9,481 nt of DNA, taken from DASQDN01 sp035630195 (GTDB lineage Bacteria > Acidobacteriota > Terriglobia > Bryobacterales > Bryobacteraceae). The notes under the pieces are model-generated. The model worked only from the letters and a program-made list of their open reading frames with translations, was not told the DNA's origin and did not search any database. Made by a program: the position numbers and the translations under genes. The stretch covers positions 1-9,481 of the forward strand of contig DASQLD010000410.1 in assembly GCA_035630195.1 (NCBI GenBank), read 5' to 3'. Each line of letters begins with the position of its first letter. The stretch's first letter is position 1. Shown here one piece after another: positions 1 through 6,491 of this stretch.

Positions 1-112
1 CCGCAACCGAAGGCTCTGGAAGGATGCAGAAGCCACCATCGCATCGGCCACAGCGTTCCTCTACGCAGCCGCCGCCATAGTCCTCATCCGACGCATCGCC
101 CGTTCACCATGA
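1..112 (+). CDS. IS5-family transposase, C-terminal fragment (cut by window edge)
   Basis: Reading from base 2 gives 36 residues ending at TGA (110-112). They include the stretch EATIASATAFLYAAAAI followed by a basic LIRRIAR end, which closely matches the C-terminus of many IS5-family DDE transposases of Alphaproteobacteria. The DDE catalytic residues lie upstream of the window, so it cannot be told whether the gene is intact. The frame stays open to the window edge. The stop is followed at once by what looks like the IS right terminal inverted repeat. Family assignment is from recalled sequence pattern, with no search run. Confidence 0.72.
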   Translation, partial: RNRRLWKDAEATIASATAFLYAAAAIVLIRRIARSP

Positions 113-130
113 GTTCCGGGACAGCCTCTC
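1..130 (+). mobile_element. Right end of an IS5-like insertion sequence
   Basis: A transposase 3' end is followed within a few bases by GAGTTCCGGGACAGCCTCT (111-129), which fits a terminal inverted repeat by position and look. The left repeat and the second target-site copy are outside the window, so the exact end (about 129-130) and any target duplication cannot be verified. The element marks the left border of the polysaccharide locus. Confidence 0.5.
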
Positions 131-573
131 AGAGGTTGGATTGTCTAATTGGGATTACCTCGGCCTCTTTCTTTTCTGCGCAATGATTCACCGATAAACG
201 GTAGTTGCAATACCGGTTTTTGGAGTGTGGATGACCCATGTCTAACGACCGTCAAGGCTCATTCACCTATGCGATTATACTTTCATCTCAATAATGACTT
301 TGATGAGGTTCCCGACCATACAGGCTTGGAGCTACCAGAGCTCTATGACCTGCCTTTACAGGTCCTTGGGGCTCTGGAAGAAATCAGCAAAGAAGACCCT
401 CAGCTCCTACAAGAATGCAAAGGATGGCATGTCAACATCGCCGATACTTTGGGCAATGTCCTTTTTTCTGTTGCGTTGGGCCAAGCTGGCGAGGTCAAGA
501 ACTGATTGTCCACGTATGATGTTTTGATCGAGTATCGCAATCATCCTAACACAGTAGTCGAAGAGCACCTGAT
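113..573. other. AT-richer junction between IS end and ugd
   Basis: By hand count the lines from 181 to 540 run at about 38-52% GC, against roughly 57-73% in sampled lines of the right-hand operon. Apart from the DUF6894-like gene it holds 156 bases upstream and 68 bases downstream of that gene. Neither has a convincing sigma-70 promoter or terminator. The promoter of ugd should lie here, but no -35/-10 pair is good enough to mark. Confidence 0.5.
269..505 (+). CDS. Small DUF6894-like protein
   Basis: The 78-residue product starts MRLYFHLNND, has the middle pattern DHTGLELPEL, and later GWHVNIADTLGNVLFSV. This layout (aromatic start, acidic D..G.EL turn, then a W.v.i.D..G..L..V strand pair) is that of DUF6894, a family of unknown function common in Bradyrhizobium and Methylobacterium. 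ATG 269 is chosen because family members begin right at the aromatic strand. The frame runs back to a TTG at 149, but those extra 40 residues look non-coding. The SD is poor: AAGG at 254-257, 11 bases away. The product has no signal peptide or membrane segment, so it is probably cytoplasmic. Its base composition is clearly AT-richer than the genes to the right. It ends 68 bases before ugd; any link to polysaccharide synthesis is only positional. Confidence 0.68.
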   Translation: MRLYFHLNNDFDEVPDHTGLELPELYDLPLQVLGALEEISKEDPQLLQECKGWHVNIADTLGNVLFSVALGQAGEVKN

Positions 574-1893
574 ATGCGTATAGCGATGATTGGATGCGGC
601 TATGTTGGCCTTGTCTCGGGGGCCTGTTTAGCCGATTTCGGGCATACTGTACACTGCATCGACAAGGATTCAGAGAAGGTGAGTGCACTAAACAACGGTA
701 GAATGCCCGTTTTTGAACCCGGCTTGACTGATTTGGTAGCAGTCAACGTGCTTCATAAGCGGCTTTCATTTTCGGTCGATTTGACGAATGCGGTCAGGGA
801 CGCGGAAGTGGTGTTCATCGCAGTAGGCACGCCATCCCGCCGAGGAGATGGCTTTGCTGACCTCTCCTACGTGTATCAGGCTGTACGGGAAATAGCTGAC
901 GCAATCCCAGCCCGCACGGTGGTAGCAACGAAGTCAACGGTTCCGGTCGGCACCGGAGATGAAGTCGAAAGAATTTTTCGTGAATGCGCACCTCACGGCG
1001 ATATCGCCGTTGTCTCCAATCCAGAGTTTCTCCGGGAGGGAGCGGCAATTTCCGATTTCAAGCGGCCAGACCGTATTGTGATCGGGACAGAGGACGAGCG
1101 AGCCCGGGACGTCATGGCCCAAGTCTATCGACCGCTTTATCTCAACCAAGCGCCCCTTATTTTCACGTCGCGTCGCACAGCCGAGCTGACCAAATACGCG
1201 GCTAACGCGTTCTTGGCGACGAAGATCACCTTCATAAACGAGATTGCCGACTTGTGTGAGCACGTCGGTGCCGACGTCCAGGATATTGCGCGGGGCATCG
1301 GCCTCGACAAACGCATCGGCCCTAAATTTCTGCACGCCGGCCCGGGATATGGAGGCTCCTGCTTTCCGAAAGACACACTGGCCCTCATCAAGACTGCTCA
1401 GGATGAAGGCGCCCCGCTGCGCATTGTGGAAACAGTCGCCACGGTGAACGACCAGCGAAAGCGCGCGATGGCTCGCAAAGTCGTCGCCGCCTGCGGCGGC
1501 AACATACGTGGAAAGGTGATCGCGATCCTAGGACTGACCTTCAAGCCGAACACGGACGATATGAGGGAGGCGCCGTCCCTCGCCATCATCCGAGCGCTAC
1601 AGGACGCCGGCGCCAAGGTGACTGCATACGATCCCGAAGGAATAGAGCAGGCGAGCGCCCTCACGGAAAACGTTCAGTTCGCTTCAGACCCATATACCTG
1701 TGCCAAAGACGCCGATGCTCTTGTTATCGTCACCGAATGGGACGAGTTTCGGGCACTTGATCTAGAGCGCATCAGGAAGACAATGAGGCGGCCAGTGCTC
1801 TTGGATTTGCGCAACATTTATCTCCCTCGCGAGATACAAGGGCACGGATTTTCTTATCACGGTATCGGCAGACCCGCAGTGCCTCATGGTTAG
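574..1893 (+). CDS. ugd: UDP-glucose 6-dehydrogenase
   Basis: The enzyme oxidises UDP-glucose twice with NAD+ to UDP-glucuronate, the acidic precursor for exopolysaccharide or LPS, in the cytoplasm. At 439 residues it has the normal family length. The N-terminal Rossmann fold begins with the dinucleotide motif G7-C-G9-Y-V-G12. Catalytic-site motifs are all present: NPEFLREG (149-156), ELTKYAANAF (204-213), and GGSCFPKD with nucleophile Cys263 and D267. The C-terminal UDP-binding domain has GLTFKPNTDDMREAPS (320-335). ATG 574 gives the classic MRIAMIGCGYVG start; a weak AAGAG lies at 561-565. The stop overlaps the next gene's ATG by 8 bases, suggesting translational coupling. The first third is noticeably AT-richer (about 47-53% in sampled lines) than the last. 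All catalytic residues look intact, so it is probably active. Confidence 0.96.
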   Translation: MRIAMIGCGYVGLVSGACLADFGHTVHCIDKDSEKVSALNNGRMPVFEPGLTDLVAVNVLHKRLSFSVDLTNAVRDAEVVFIAVGTPSRRGDGFADLSYVYQAVREIADAIPARTVVATKSTVPVGTGDEVERIFRECAPHGDIAVVSNPEFLREGAAISDFKRPDRIVIGTEDERARDVMAQVYRPLYLNQAPLIFTSRRTAELTKYAANAFLATKITFINEIADLCEHVGADVQDIARGIGLDKRIGPKFLHAGPGYGGSCFPKDTLALIKTAQDEGAPLRIVETVATVNDQRKRAMARKVVAACGGNIRGKVIAILGLTFKPNTDDMREAPSLAIIRALQDAGAKVTAYDPEGIEQASALTENVQFASDPYTCAKDADALVIVTEWDEFRALDLERIRKTMRRPVLLDLRNIYLPREIQGHGFSYHGIGRPAVPHG

Positions 1894-3007
1894 TTCGTCG
1901 CGCGCGCAAGCGGGAGCACAGGGGGAAGGAAGCCGCCCCAGCTTGGCCGGCCGGCGAATTCTCGTCACGGGCGTGGCAGGGTTCATCGGATTTCACGTCG
2001 CTGGCCGCGCGCTCGAGGACGGTGCCATTGTTCTCGGGATCGATAGTCTCAATGCCTACTACGACCTCAGCCTCAAACACGCCCGACTTGCGGAGCTTCG
2101 GCGCCGGTATGATCTGACGTTCGTCAAACTAGACCTGTCTTGCGGTAGAGAGTTTCAGGACTGCATGGCTGCCTTTAAACCCGAGGTCGTGATCCATCTC
2201 GCGGCGCAAGCCGGCGTCAGATACTCGCTGGAACAGCCCGAGGCTTACATCTCGAACGTCTCCGGGTTCCTGAGCATCCTGGAAGGGTGCCGGCAGCATC
2301 CGGTCGATCACCTGATTTACGCTTCGTCGAGCTCAGTCTACGGAATGAATCGGAAGCTCCCGTTTTCCGAGCACGATAGGGTGGACCATCCGGTTTCGCT
2401 CTACGCGGCTACCAAGCGCGCCAACGAGCTCATGGCTCACACTTATGCTCACCTGTTCGGGGTGTGTTCGACCGGCCTCCGGTTTTTCACGGTCTATGGG
2501 CCGTGGGGGCGGCCGGACATGGCTTACTTCAAGTTCACTCGGGCGATCGAGGCTGGCAAGCCGATCGACGTCTATAACCACGGGCAGCTCGAGCGCGATT
2601 TCACCTATGTGGACGATGTTACCGACGCTATCCTGCATCTCATCGACAAACCGCCAAACGCTGACCCGTCCGCCAATGTCGCACGGCCTGATCCGGCGAT
2701 CTCAGCGGCGCCAACCCGGATCTTCAACGTTGGGAACAACCATCCAATCCCGTTAGACCGGATGATCGGGGCGATCGAAGCTGCGCTTAAACGCACAGCG
2801 AAGAGGCGGTTGCTTCCCATGCAGCCGGGGGACGTCACTCAGACCTATGCCGATATCGAGGATTTGAAGGCAGTTGTCGGCTTCGCTCCGAGTGTGTCCA
2901 TCGAGCAGGGCATTCAGCAGTTCGTGTCCTGGTATCGCGGCTTCTACCCTGAGCTTGGGCAGCAGAACTCACCTCGATTGAGCGAACGACAATCGTGGTC
3001 GCTCTAA
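1886..3007 (+). CDS. UDP-glucuronate 4-epimerase (NAD-dependent SDR)
   Basis: It probably interconverts UDP-glucuronate and UDP-galacturonate, using Ugd's product directly; it resembles LpsL/Cap1J-type epimerases. The 373-residue extended SDR has the NAD motif G29-V-A-G32-F-I-G35, the family signature AGVRYSLE (109-116), an ASSSSVYG serine segment (146-153), the catalytic pair Tyr173/Lys177 in SLYAATK, and TGLRFFTVYGPWGRPDMA (196-213), typical of UDP-GlcA epimerases. No TDE triad is present, so it is not a 4,6-dehydratase. The ATG at 1886 lies inside the end of ugd and has a poor SD. An in-frame TTG at 1943 sits 12 bases after a purine run (1921-1930) and would remove a 19-residue Ser/Ala/Gly-rich leader absent from typical homologues, so the start is uncertain. 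The C-terminus has about 18 residues beyond the usual WYR..Y ending. It ends with stop codons interlocked with the opposite-strand gene. Confidence 0.9.
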   Translation: MVSSSRAQAGAQGEGSRPSLAGRRILVTGVAGFIGFHVAGRALEDGAIVLGIDSLNAYYDLSLKHARLAELRRRYDLTFVKLDLSCGREFQDCMAAFKPEVVIHLAAQAGVRYSLEQPEAYISNVSGFLSILEGCRQHPVDHLIYASSSSVYGMNRKLPFSEHDRVDHPVSLYAATKRANELMAHTYAHLFGVCSTGLRFFTVYGPWGRPDMAYFKFTRAIEAGKPIDVYNHGQLERDFTYVDDVTDAILHLIDKPPNADPSANVARPDPAISAAPTRIFNVGNNHPIPLDRMIGAIEAALKRTAKRRLLPMQPGDVTQTYADIEDLKAVVGFAPSVSIEQGIQQFVSWYRGFYPELGQQNSPRLSERQSWSL

Positions 3008-5118
3008 CGAGCGGTTGTTACGCGAAGCAGCCCTTCGCCTAAGTCTCCGAACCCGTAGCGGGCATGCTGTTTCAGGTTGGCTTGCGTGATCACCGCGCTC
3101 ACTCGAACGCCGAACTCGCCCATCTGCTGACCGCCGCACCGAAGCGATTGCAACGCGTTTTGCGCGATCGGGCGGCGACTCGTTCCCCATTTGATCGCGA
3201 AAAGAAGGTGATCGACCATTGGCGCGAGCAGCCGCGCAGGCGTGCTGCTGAGGAGCGGGCCACCGTTGATGATGATGCAGTTATAACGTCCTCTCAACGA
3301 TCGAAGCAGCTCAGCAAGCCTGCCATCGGCAATCGCCGCGATCGGCTCAAACGGGCTGCCTGCAGCGGCGGCGAGATAGTCGATGTCAAGCTCCGGCACG
3401 GACCTGATCGAACTCTCCGACGGCGTCTGACCAGCTTCATGGACTCTGCCGACAGCCTTTAGGCCAAGCTCCCTTGAAATGGCCGAGCGCCTGCAGTCGA
3501 GATCAATCAGAATGACGCGTCGTTGCAATACGGCAGCACAAACCGCAAAGCTGCACGCGAGGGTCATTTTTCCCTCGCCCGGCACACTCGAGGTCACAAG
3601 AAACACCTTTGGAGTGTCGCGCTGACTCGGCAGTTCGAGAGCGATGGCAACTGTAGACCGGACCGCCGCCGCGTAGGGCGACAGGGGATCTTGAAGAAGA
3701 TGCCGGCACGGATGCTGCCGGTGACGCGAACTAAGTTGCGGAATGATCCCAATGCATGGGATTCCAAGCCAATCCGCCACATCTCGATTGCCGCGCAACC
3801 GGTCGTCCAAGCTGTCGAGCACCACCGCCAGGAAACCGGCGCCGAGAAAGGCCGCCAACATGGCTGGCAAAACGAATAAAGCTGGATGCGTCGAACTCGG
3901 TAACTCCGGCTTTTCTGCAAAGAACAGCACGCGCACATCCGGCACACCTTCTCGCTCAAGCAGCACCTCCTTCTGCCGCTGCAGAACGCTATCGTAGACT
4001 TGGATAGCGGAGGAGGCTTCACGTTTGAGTTCGCGTACTTGAATCTCGGATTTCCGTAAGTGAGTGCTGGCGTTCTGCAACGTCGTGAGCCGTTGCTGCA
4101 GAGATCGCACCCGCCCTTCGATCGTGCTCGTCTCGCTGGCCAGTTGGCTCACACTCTGCGCGATTGATTCGCTGATGATGGCGCGGATGTCGTGTGGATT
4201 AGCACTTGCCACCTGCAACGTGGGTTGCGCAGGCGACGACATAGCCGCCATCGATCCTGAACGAAGTCCCGCCTGGTGAGCGCGGTAGAGCGAGCGAAGC
4301 GATGAGTCGTTGAGCGCGTCGATCAGAATCGGAAGAGGGTCGCGGCTGGGTTGCAGTTCGTGCAGGGCCTTCATCCGTCCCTGCCGTGATGCGAGATCCG
4401 AGTAGGCCAGTGCCAGCTGGCGGTTCACGTCAGTGAGCTGCTGGTCAGCTTCATCGGGCTGGTTCACTTCCGTGAAGCCGTGAGTGACGCGATAGGCTTG
4501 CAACGCGGCCTCGGTCCGTTCGACCTCGGCTTTCGCGAGCGGGAGGCGCTCGGCGAGGCTGTTCAGCGTCTCTTGGCGGTCGGCCGCTCTCCGCTCCGCG
4601 ATCGCCGCCACGTGGAGGTCCGCCGTGCGGTTGGCGACCGCTGCGGATACGGCTGGGCTGGTCGACGTGAAGGTAATTCCGATCACTCGCGAGCGACGAT
4701 CCGGGAATGCTCGCAGATTTTGTTTGAGGTTTTCGAGCTCGAGGGCGTCCACATCCACATCGAACTGACTCTCCGGTTCCGTCAAGTCCGTCAAGAGAAC
4801 GCTCCGTTCGGCCCGGAAGTATTCCAGGACCCGCCGCAGGTGCCCCTCCGACACGAGCATCGCTACGTGGGTTTCGACTGCGGCCTCGTCGTGCGTCCCG
4901 GCGGCAGCCATCGACGATCCGGCGCTGCTATCTCTTTTGGTAGCGAGGATAACTTGGGCTTTCGCAGTGTAGCGCGGTGGAATCAGTAATGCAGCCGCTC
5001 CCGCCAAAGCAGCGCCAATCATGCAGCTGACCGCAATCAGCTTCCAGCGCCGCCGAAGAACGTTGATGAGCTGTCGCAGGTGAAGATCAGCAAGGGGTGC
5101 GCTCATCGTCATGTCCAC
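3004..5118 (-). CDS. Wzz/GumC/ExoP-type polysaccharide co-polymerase with degenerate BY-kinase domain
   Basis: This inner-membrane protein is expected to control polysaccharide chain length or export. The 704 residues divide into: an N-terminal Wzz domain with TM1 at about 27-47; a long periplasmic part with coiled-coil-prone helices (about 180-250 and 317-395); a proline-spaced segment (P404, P407, P412) leading into TM2 (about 412-434); and a cytoplasmic P-loop domain (about 480-690). Walker A is GEGKMTL with K517 followed by Met518 instead of Ser/Thr. Walker A' keeps D539 and D541 (LIDLDCRR). Walker B reads IIINGGP, with Asn618 where Asp is expected. The usual E..R motif before the kinase is altered (SPYAAAVR), and the C-terminus has one tyrosine (Y688), not a cluster. 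It is probably a pseudokinase. The start is GTG 5118, with ATG at 5112 and 5106 as near-equal choices; no clear SD. It is transcribed away from the operon at 5591. Confidence 0.9.
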   Translation of the reverse strand: MDMTMSAPLADLHLRQLINVLRRRWKLIAVSCMIGAALAGAAALLIPPRYTAKAQVILATKRDSSAGSSMAAAGTHDEAAVETHVAMLVSEGHLRRVLEYFRAERSVLLTDLTEPESQFDVDVDALELENLKQNLRAFPDRRSRVIGITFTSTSPAVSAAVANRTADLHVAAIAERRAADRQETLNSLAERLPLAKAEVERTEAALQAYRVTHGFTEVNQPDEADQQLTDVNRQLALAYSDLASRQGRMKALHELQPSRDPLPILIDALNDSSLRSLYRAHQAGLRSGSMAAMSSPAQPTLQVASANPHDIRAIISESIAQSVSQLASETSTIEGRVRSLQQRLTTLQNASTHLRKSEIQVRELKREASSAIQVYDSVLQRQKEVLLEREGVPDVRVLFFAEKPELPSSTHPALFVLPAMLAAFLGAGFLAVVLDSLDDRLRGNRDVADWLGIPCIGIIPQLSSRHRQHPCRHLLQDPLSPYAAAVRSTVAIALELPSQRDTPKVFLVTSSVPGEGKMTLACSFAVCAAVLQRRVILIDLDCRRSAISRELGLKAVGRVHEAGQTPSESSIRSVPELDIDYLAAAAGSPFEPIAAIADGRLAELLRSLRGRYNCIIINGGPLLSSTPARLLAPMVDHLLFAIKWGTSRRPIAQNALQSLRCGGQQMGEFGVRVSAVITQANLKQHARYGFGDLGEGLLRVTTAR

Positions 5119-5374
5119 ACTTGGAGGATGGGCAAACCCATTGGCGATCTCCGCACGCTGGTCCGCTACCCGACCGGTTACGCCGTCTTCGATGCCGAGC
5201 CAGCCGACGTTTCAGGAACCTGCCGGCACGACCACTGCACGCACGAGCTGGCCTGGGCGTGAATAGTTACTTTGACCTTAGCAGCGGCTTGGCTCCGTGA
5301 AGCAGCGGGCACGGTCGCATTCCGATGCTGAGCTGTAAAGGAGCCAATCCGCCCGTCTCGCGGCCAACTTGCAT

Positions 5375-5426
5375 TACTCCTTTCGGAGATGGGCAGGATC
5401 CGCGTCGCTCCGGTCGTCACGGAGTA
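5375..5426. repeat. Nested inverted repeat, possible alternative RNA hairpins
   Basis: Outer arms TACTCC (5375-5380) and GGAGTA (5421-5426) are exact reverse complements. Inside them CGGAG (5384-5388) and CTCCG (5408-5412) are also exact reverse complements. The same blocks can pair differently as two small local hairpins (CTCC with GGAG on the left, CTCCG with CGGAG on the right, 7-base loop). This is a mutually exclusive folding layout of the sort seen in attenuators or operator sites, though short arms like these can arise by chance. Confidence 0.3.
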
Positions 5427-5577
5427 GGTATTCTTCTTTGCCATATCTATGCACCGAGCCGGCAGCTACAAAACGTGACAGAAATATGAACTCCAAGGCG
5501 GTGCTCTCGCTCTGCTCACGATCCAAGCGCTTCAGGGTCGCGCGGATCGGGTGAGGCACAAAGCAAACAGGGATGGC

Positions 5578-5585
5578 GAGGGAGG
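5578..5585 (+). promoter_or_regulatory. Strong Shine-Dalgarno deciding the nucleotidyltransferase start
   Basis: GAGGGAGG lies 5 bases before ATG 5591. The other in-frame ATG at 5573 precedes this site and lacks its own, so translation from 5591 is favoured. That also gives the family's usual MKAVI..GGKGTRL N-terminus. Confidence 0.75.
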
Positions 5586-5590
5586 CTGAG

Positions 5591-6430
5591 ATGAAAGCGG
5601 TTATCCAATGCGGCGGCAAAGGTACAAGGCTGCAGCCCTATACGATGGTTCTCCCGAAGCCGCTTATGCCCGTCGGATCGAGACCCGTCTTGGAGCTTCT
5701 ACTGAGATGGCTGCGCCGGAACGACGTCCACGAGATATACGTGACGACCGGATATCTCGGCCACATCATTCGCAGCTTTTGCGGCGACGGAAATCGCTGG
5801 GACATCAAGATCAACTACACCGAAGAAGATGAGCCGCTCGGGACCATCGGGCCGCTGGGCCTCCTTCGTAAAGACTTGGATTCAACGTTCTTGGTTCTGA
5901 ATGGCGATGTTTTGAGCGATCTGAGCCTCAACGCTTTCGTCACCTACCACTTCCAGCAAAAGTCTCTGGTGACTGTCGCCACGGCGACCCGAAAAACCAA
6001 AATGGATTATGGGGTCATCGAGCAGGGCGACGGCCGCATCGTTCAATTCAGAGAGAAGCCCACTGTCTCGCACCTCGTGAGCATGGGCATCTACTGCATG
6101 GAACCGGAGGTGCTCGAATACATTCCCCGCGGCATGCCATTCGGCTTCGACGATCTGATCCTTTGTATGCTGTCGCGAGGCCTGCCCGCCTTCACCTTCC
6201 CGCACAGTGGCCTGTGGCTCGATATCGGCCGCGTCGAAGACTTCCAGAGTGCACAAGCACTCCCGTGGGAAGACCAGCCCCCCGCGATCGAGTTCGTGCA
6301 GTCCAACAAGCCTTTCGTCATCGATCATCCCGTTAAGCACAACGGCGCAGGTGATCGCCGCGAGTACAACGGCGGGGGTGACCGGCGCGAGCCGTTTGAA
6401 ATGGGCGTGCACGGCGCCCCCGCCGCGTAA
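5591..6430 (+). CDS. Sugar-phosphate nucleotidyltransferase (NDP-sugar pyrophosphorylase)
   Basis: This cytoplasmic enzyme activates a sugar 1-phosphate with an NTP, releasing pyrophosphate. The 279 residues carry the family signature GGKGTRL (8-14), LPKPLMPV (21-28, with the Lys23 expected to bind phosphate), LGTIGPLG (83-90), NGD with metal ligand Asp106 (104-106), EKP (155-157) and LWLDIGRVEDF (208-218) with the second metal Asp211. The core resembles mannose-1-phosphate guanylyltransferase and glucose-1-phosphate thymidylyl/cytidylyltransferases; the sequence alone does not settle the base or sugar. The core ends near residue 240. A polar, repeat-bearing tail of about 40 residues follows, without the hexapeptide repeats of longer GMP-pyrophosphorylase-like proteins. 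It is the first gene of a four-gene operon; the next gene starts 61 bases on. The start follows the strong SD at 5578-5585. Confidence 0.92.
   Translation: MKAVIQCGGKGTRLQPYTMVLPKPLMPVGSRPVLELLLRWLRRNDVHEIYVTTGYLGHIIRSFCGDGNRWDIKINYTEEDEPLGTIGPLGLLRKDLDSTFLVLNGDVLSDLSLNAFVTYHFQQKSLVTVATATRKTKMDYGVIEQGDGRIVQFREKPTVSHLVSMGIYCMEPEVLEYIPRGMPFGFDDLILCMLSRGLPAFTFPHSGLWLDIGRVEDFQSAQALPWEDQPPAIEFVQSNKPFVIDHPVKHNGAGDRREYNGGGDRREPFEMGVHGAPAA
6341..6394 (+). repeat. Two-copy 27-base in-frame tandem repeat
   Basis: Copy 1 (6341-6367) and copy 2 (6368-6394) encode N-G-A-G-D-R-R-E-Y and N-G-G-G-D-R-R-E-P. Seven of nine residues match, and the differences include synonymous changes (GAT/GAC, CGC/CGG, CGC/CGC), so the duplication is not brand new. 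It lies in the tail of the nucleotidyltransferase, outside the catalytic core. Confidence 0.8.
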
Positions 6431-6444
6431 GCTCGGTTCGCAGG

Positions 6445-6460
6445 CCGGCGCGAGCGCCGG
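6445..6460 (+). other. GC-rich hairpin between nucleotidyltransferase and aminotransferase genes
   Basis: CCGGCG (6445-6450) and CGCCGG (6455-6460) form a perfect 6-bp stem around a CGAG tetraloop (one more pair is possible with a 2-base loop). No T-run follows, so it is not a typical intrinsic terminator. It sits 32 bases before the next start codon and could stabilise mRNA or tune expression within the operon. Confidence 0.45.
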
Positions 6461-6478
6461 GTCACGTGCTCCCATCAC

Positions 6479-6487
6479 AGAGGAAGG
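6479..6487 (+). promoter_or_regulatory. Shine-Dalgarno deciding the aminotransferase start
   Basis: AGAGGAAGG ends 4 bases before ATG 6492, with its AGGA core 7 bases away. This supports 6492 over the GTG at 6207, which would begin far inside the upstream gene. Confidence 0.7.
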
Positions 6488-6491
6488 TGTC

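Larger units (their letters stand above)
5119..5590. other. Divergent intergenic region without a convincing gene
   Basis: This 472-base stretch separates the minus-strand Wzz-like gene from the plus-strand operon and should contain promoters for both. I could not find a -35/-10 pair good enough to mark on either strand. It holds a nested inverted repeat (5375-5426) and the Shine-Dalgarno for the nucleotidyltransferase at its right edge. Short reading frames exist (plus 5128-5262, 44 residues with a CRHDHCTHE stretch; minus 5178-5444, 88 residues), but neither matches a family I know or has a properly spaced ribosome site. The Wzz frame stays open upstream to a TGA at 5212-5214 but has no start codon there. 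Confidence 0.6.

Noticed and set aside
4480..4989. 169-codon plus-strand frame inside the Wzz-like gene
   Set aside because: Antisense shadow over the periplasmic part of a well-supported gene; Arg-rich translation without motifs.
5128..5262. 44-codon plus-strand frame with a Cys/His stretch
   Set aside because: The GGAGG directly abuts the ATG with no spacer, and the protein matches nothing known to me; its Cys/His pattern alone is not a defined metal site.
5178..5444. 88-codon minus-strand frame upstream of the Wzz-like gene
   Set aside because: No convincing SD, Ser/Ala-rich translation without a known domain or signal peptide; not enough support for a gene.
5431..5480. Possible sigma-70 promoter with TTGCCA at 5438
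   Set aside because: No -10-like hexamer falls at 16-18 bases; the nearest candidate is too far away.
5573..5590. Upstream ATG 5573 as start of the nucleotidyltransferase
   Set aside because: It sits before the strong SD GAGGGAGG (5578-5585) and has no site of its own; 5591 gives the canonical MKAVI start.
6445..6460. Hairpin as an intrinsic terminator between operon genes
   Set aside because: No T-run follows and the next gene starts 32 bases later with a good SD, so the operon most likely continues through it.
6207..6491. 95-residue N-terminal extension of the aminotransferase from GTG 6207
   Set aside because: It lies inside the nucleotidyltransferase gene in another frame, is low-complexity Ser/Thr/Pro-rich, and ATG 6492 has a proper SD and the family's normal N-terminus.
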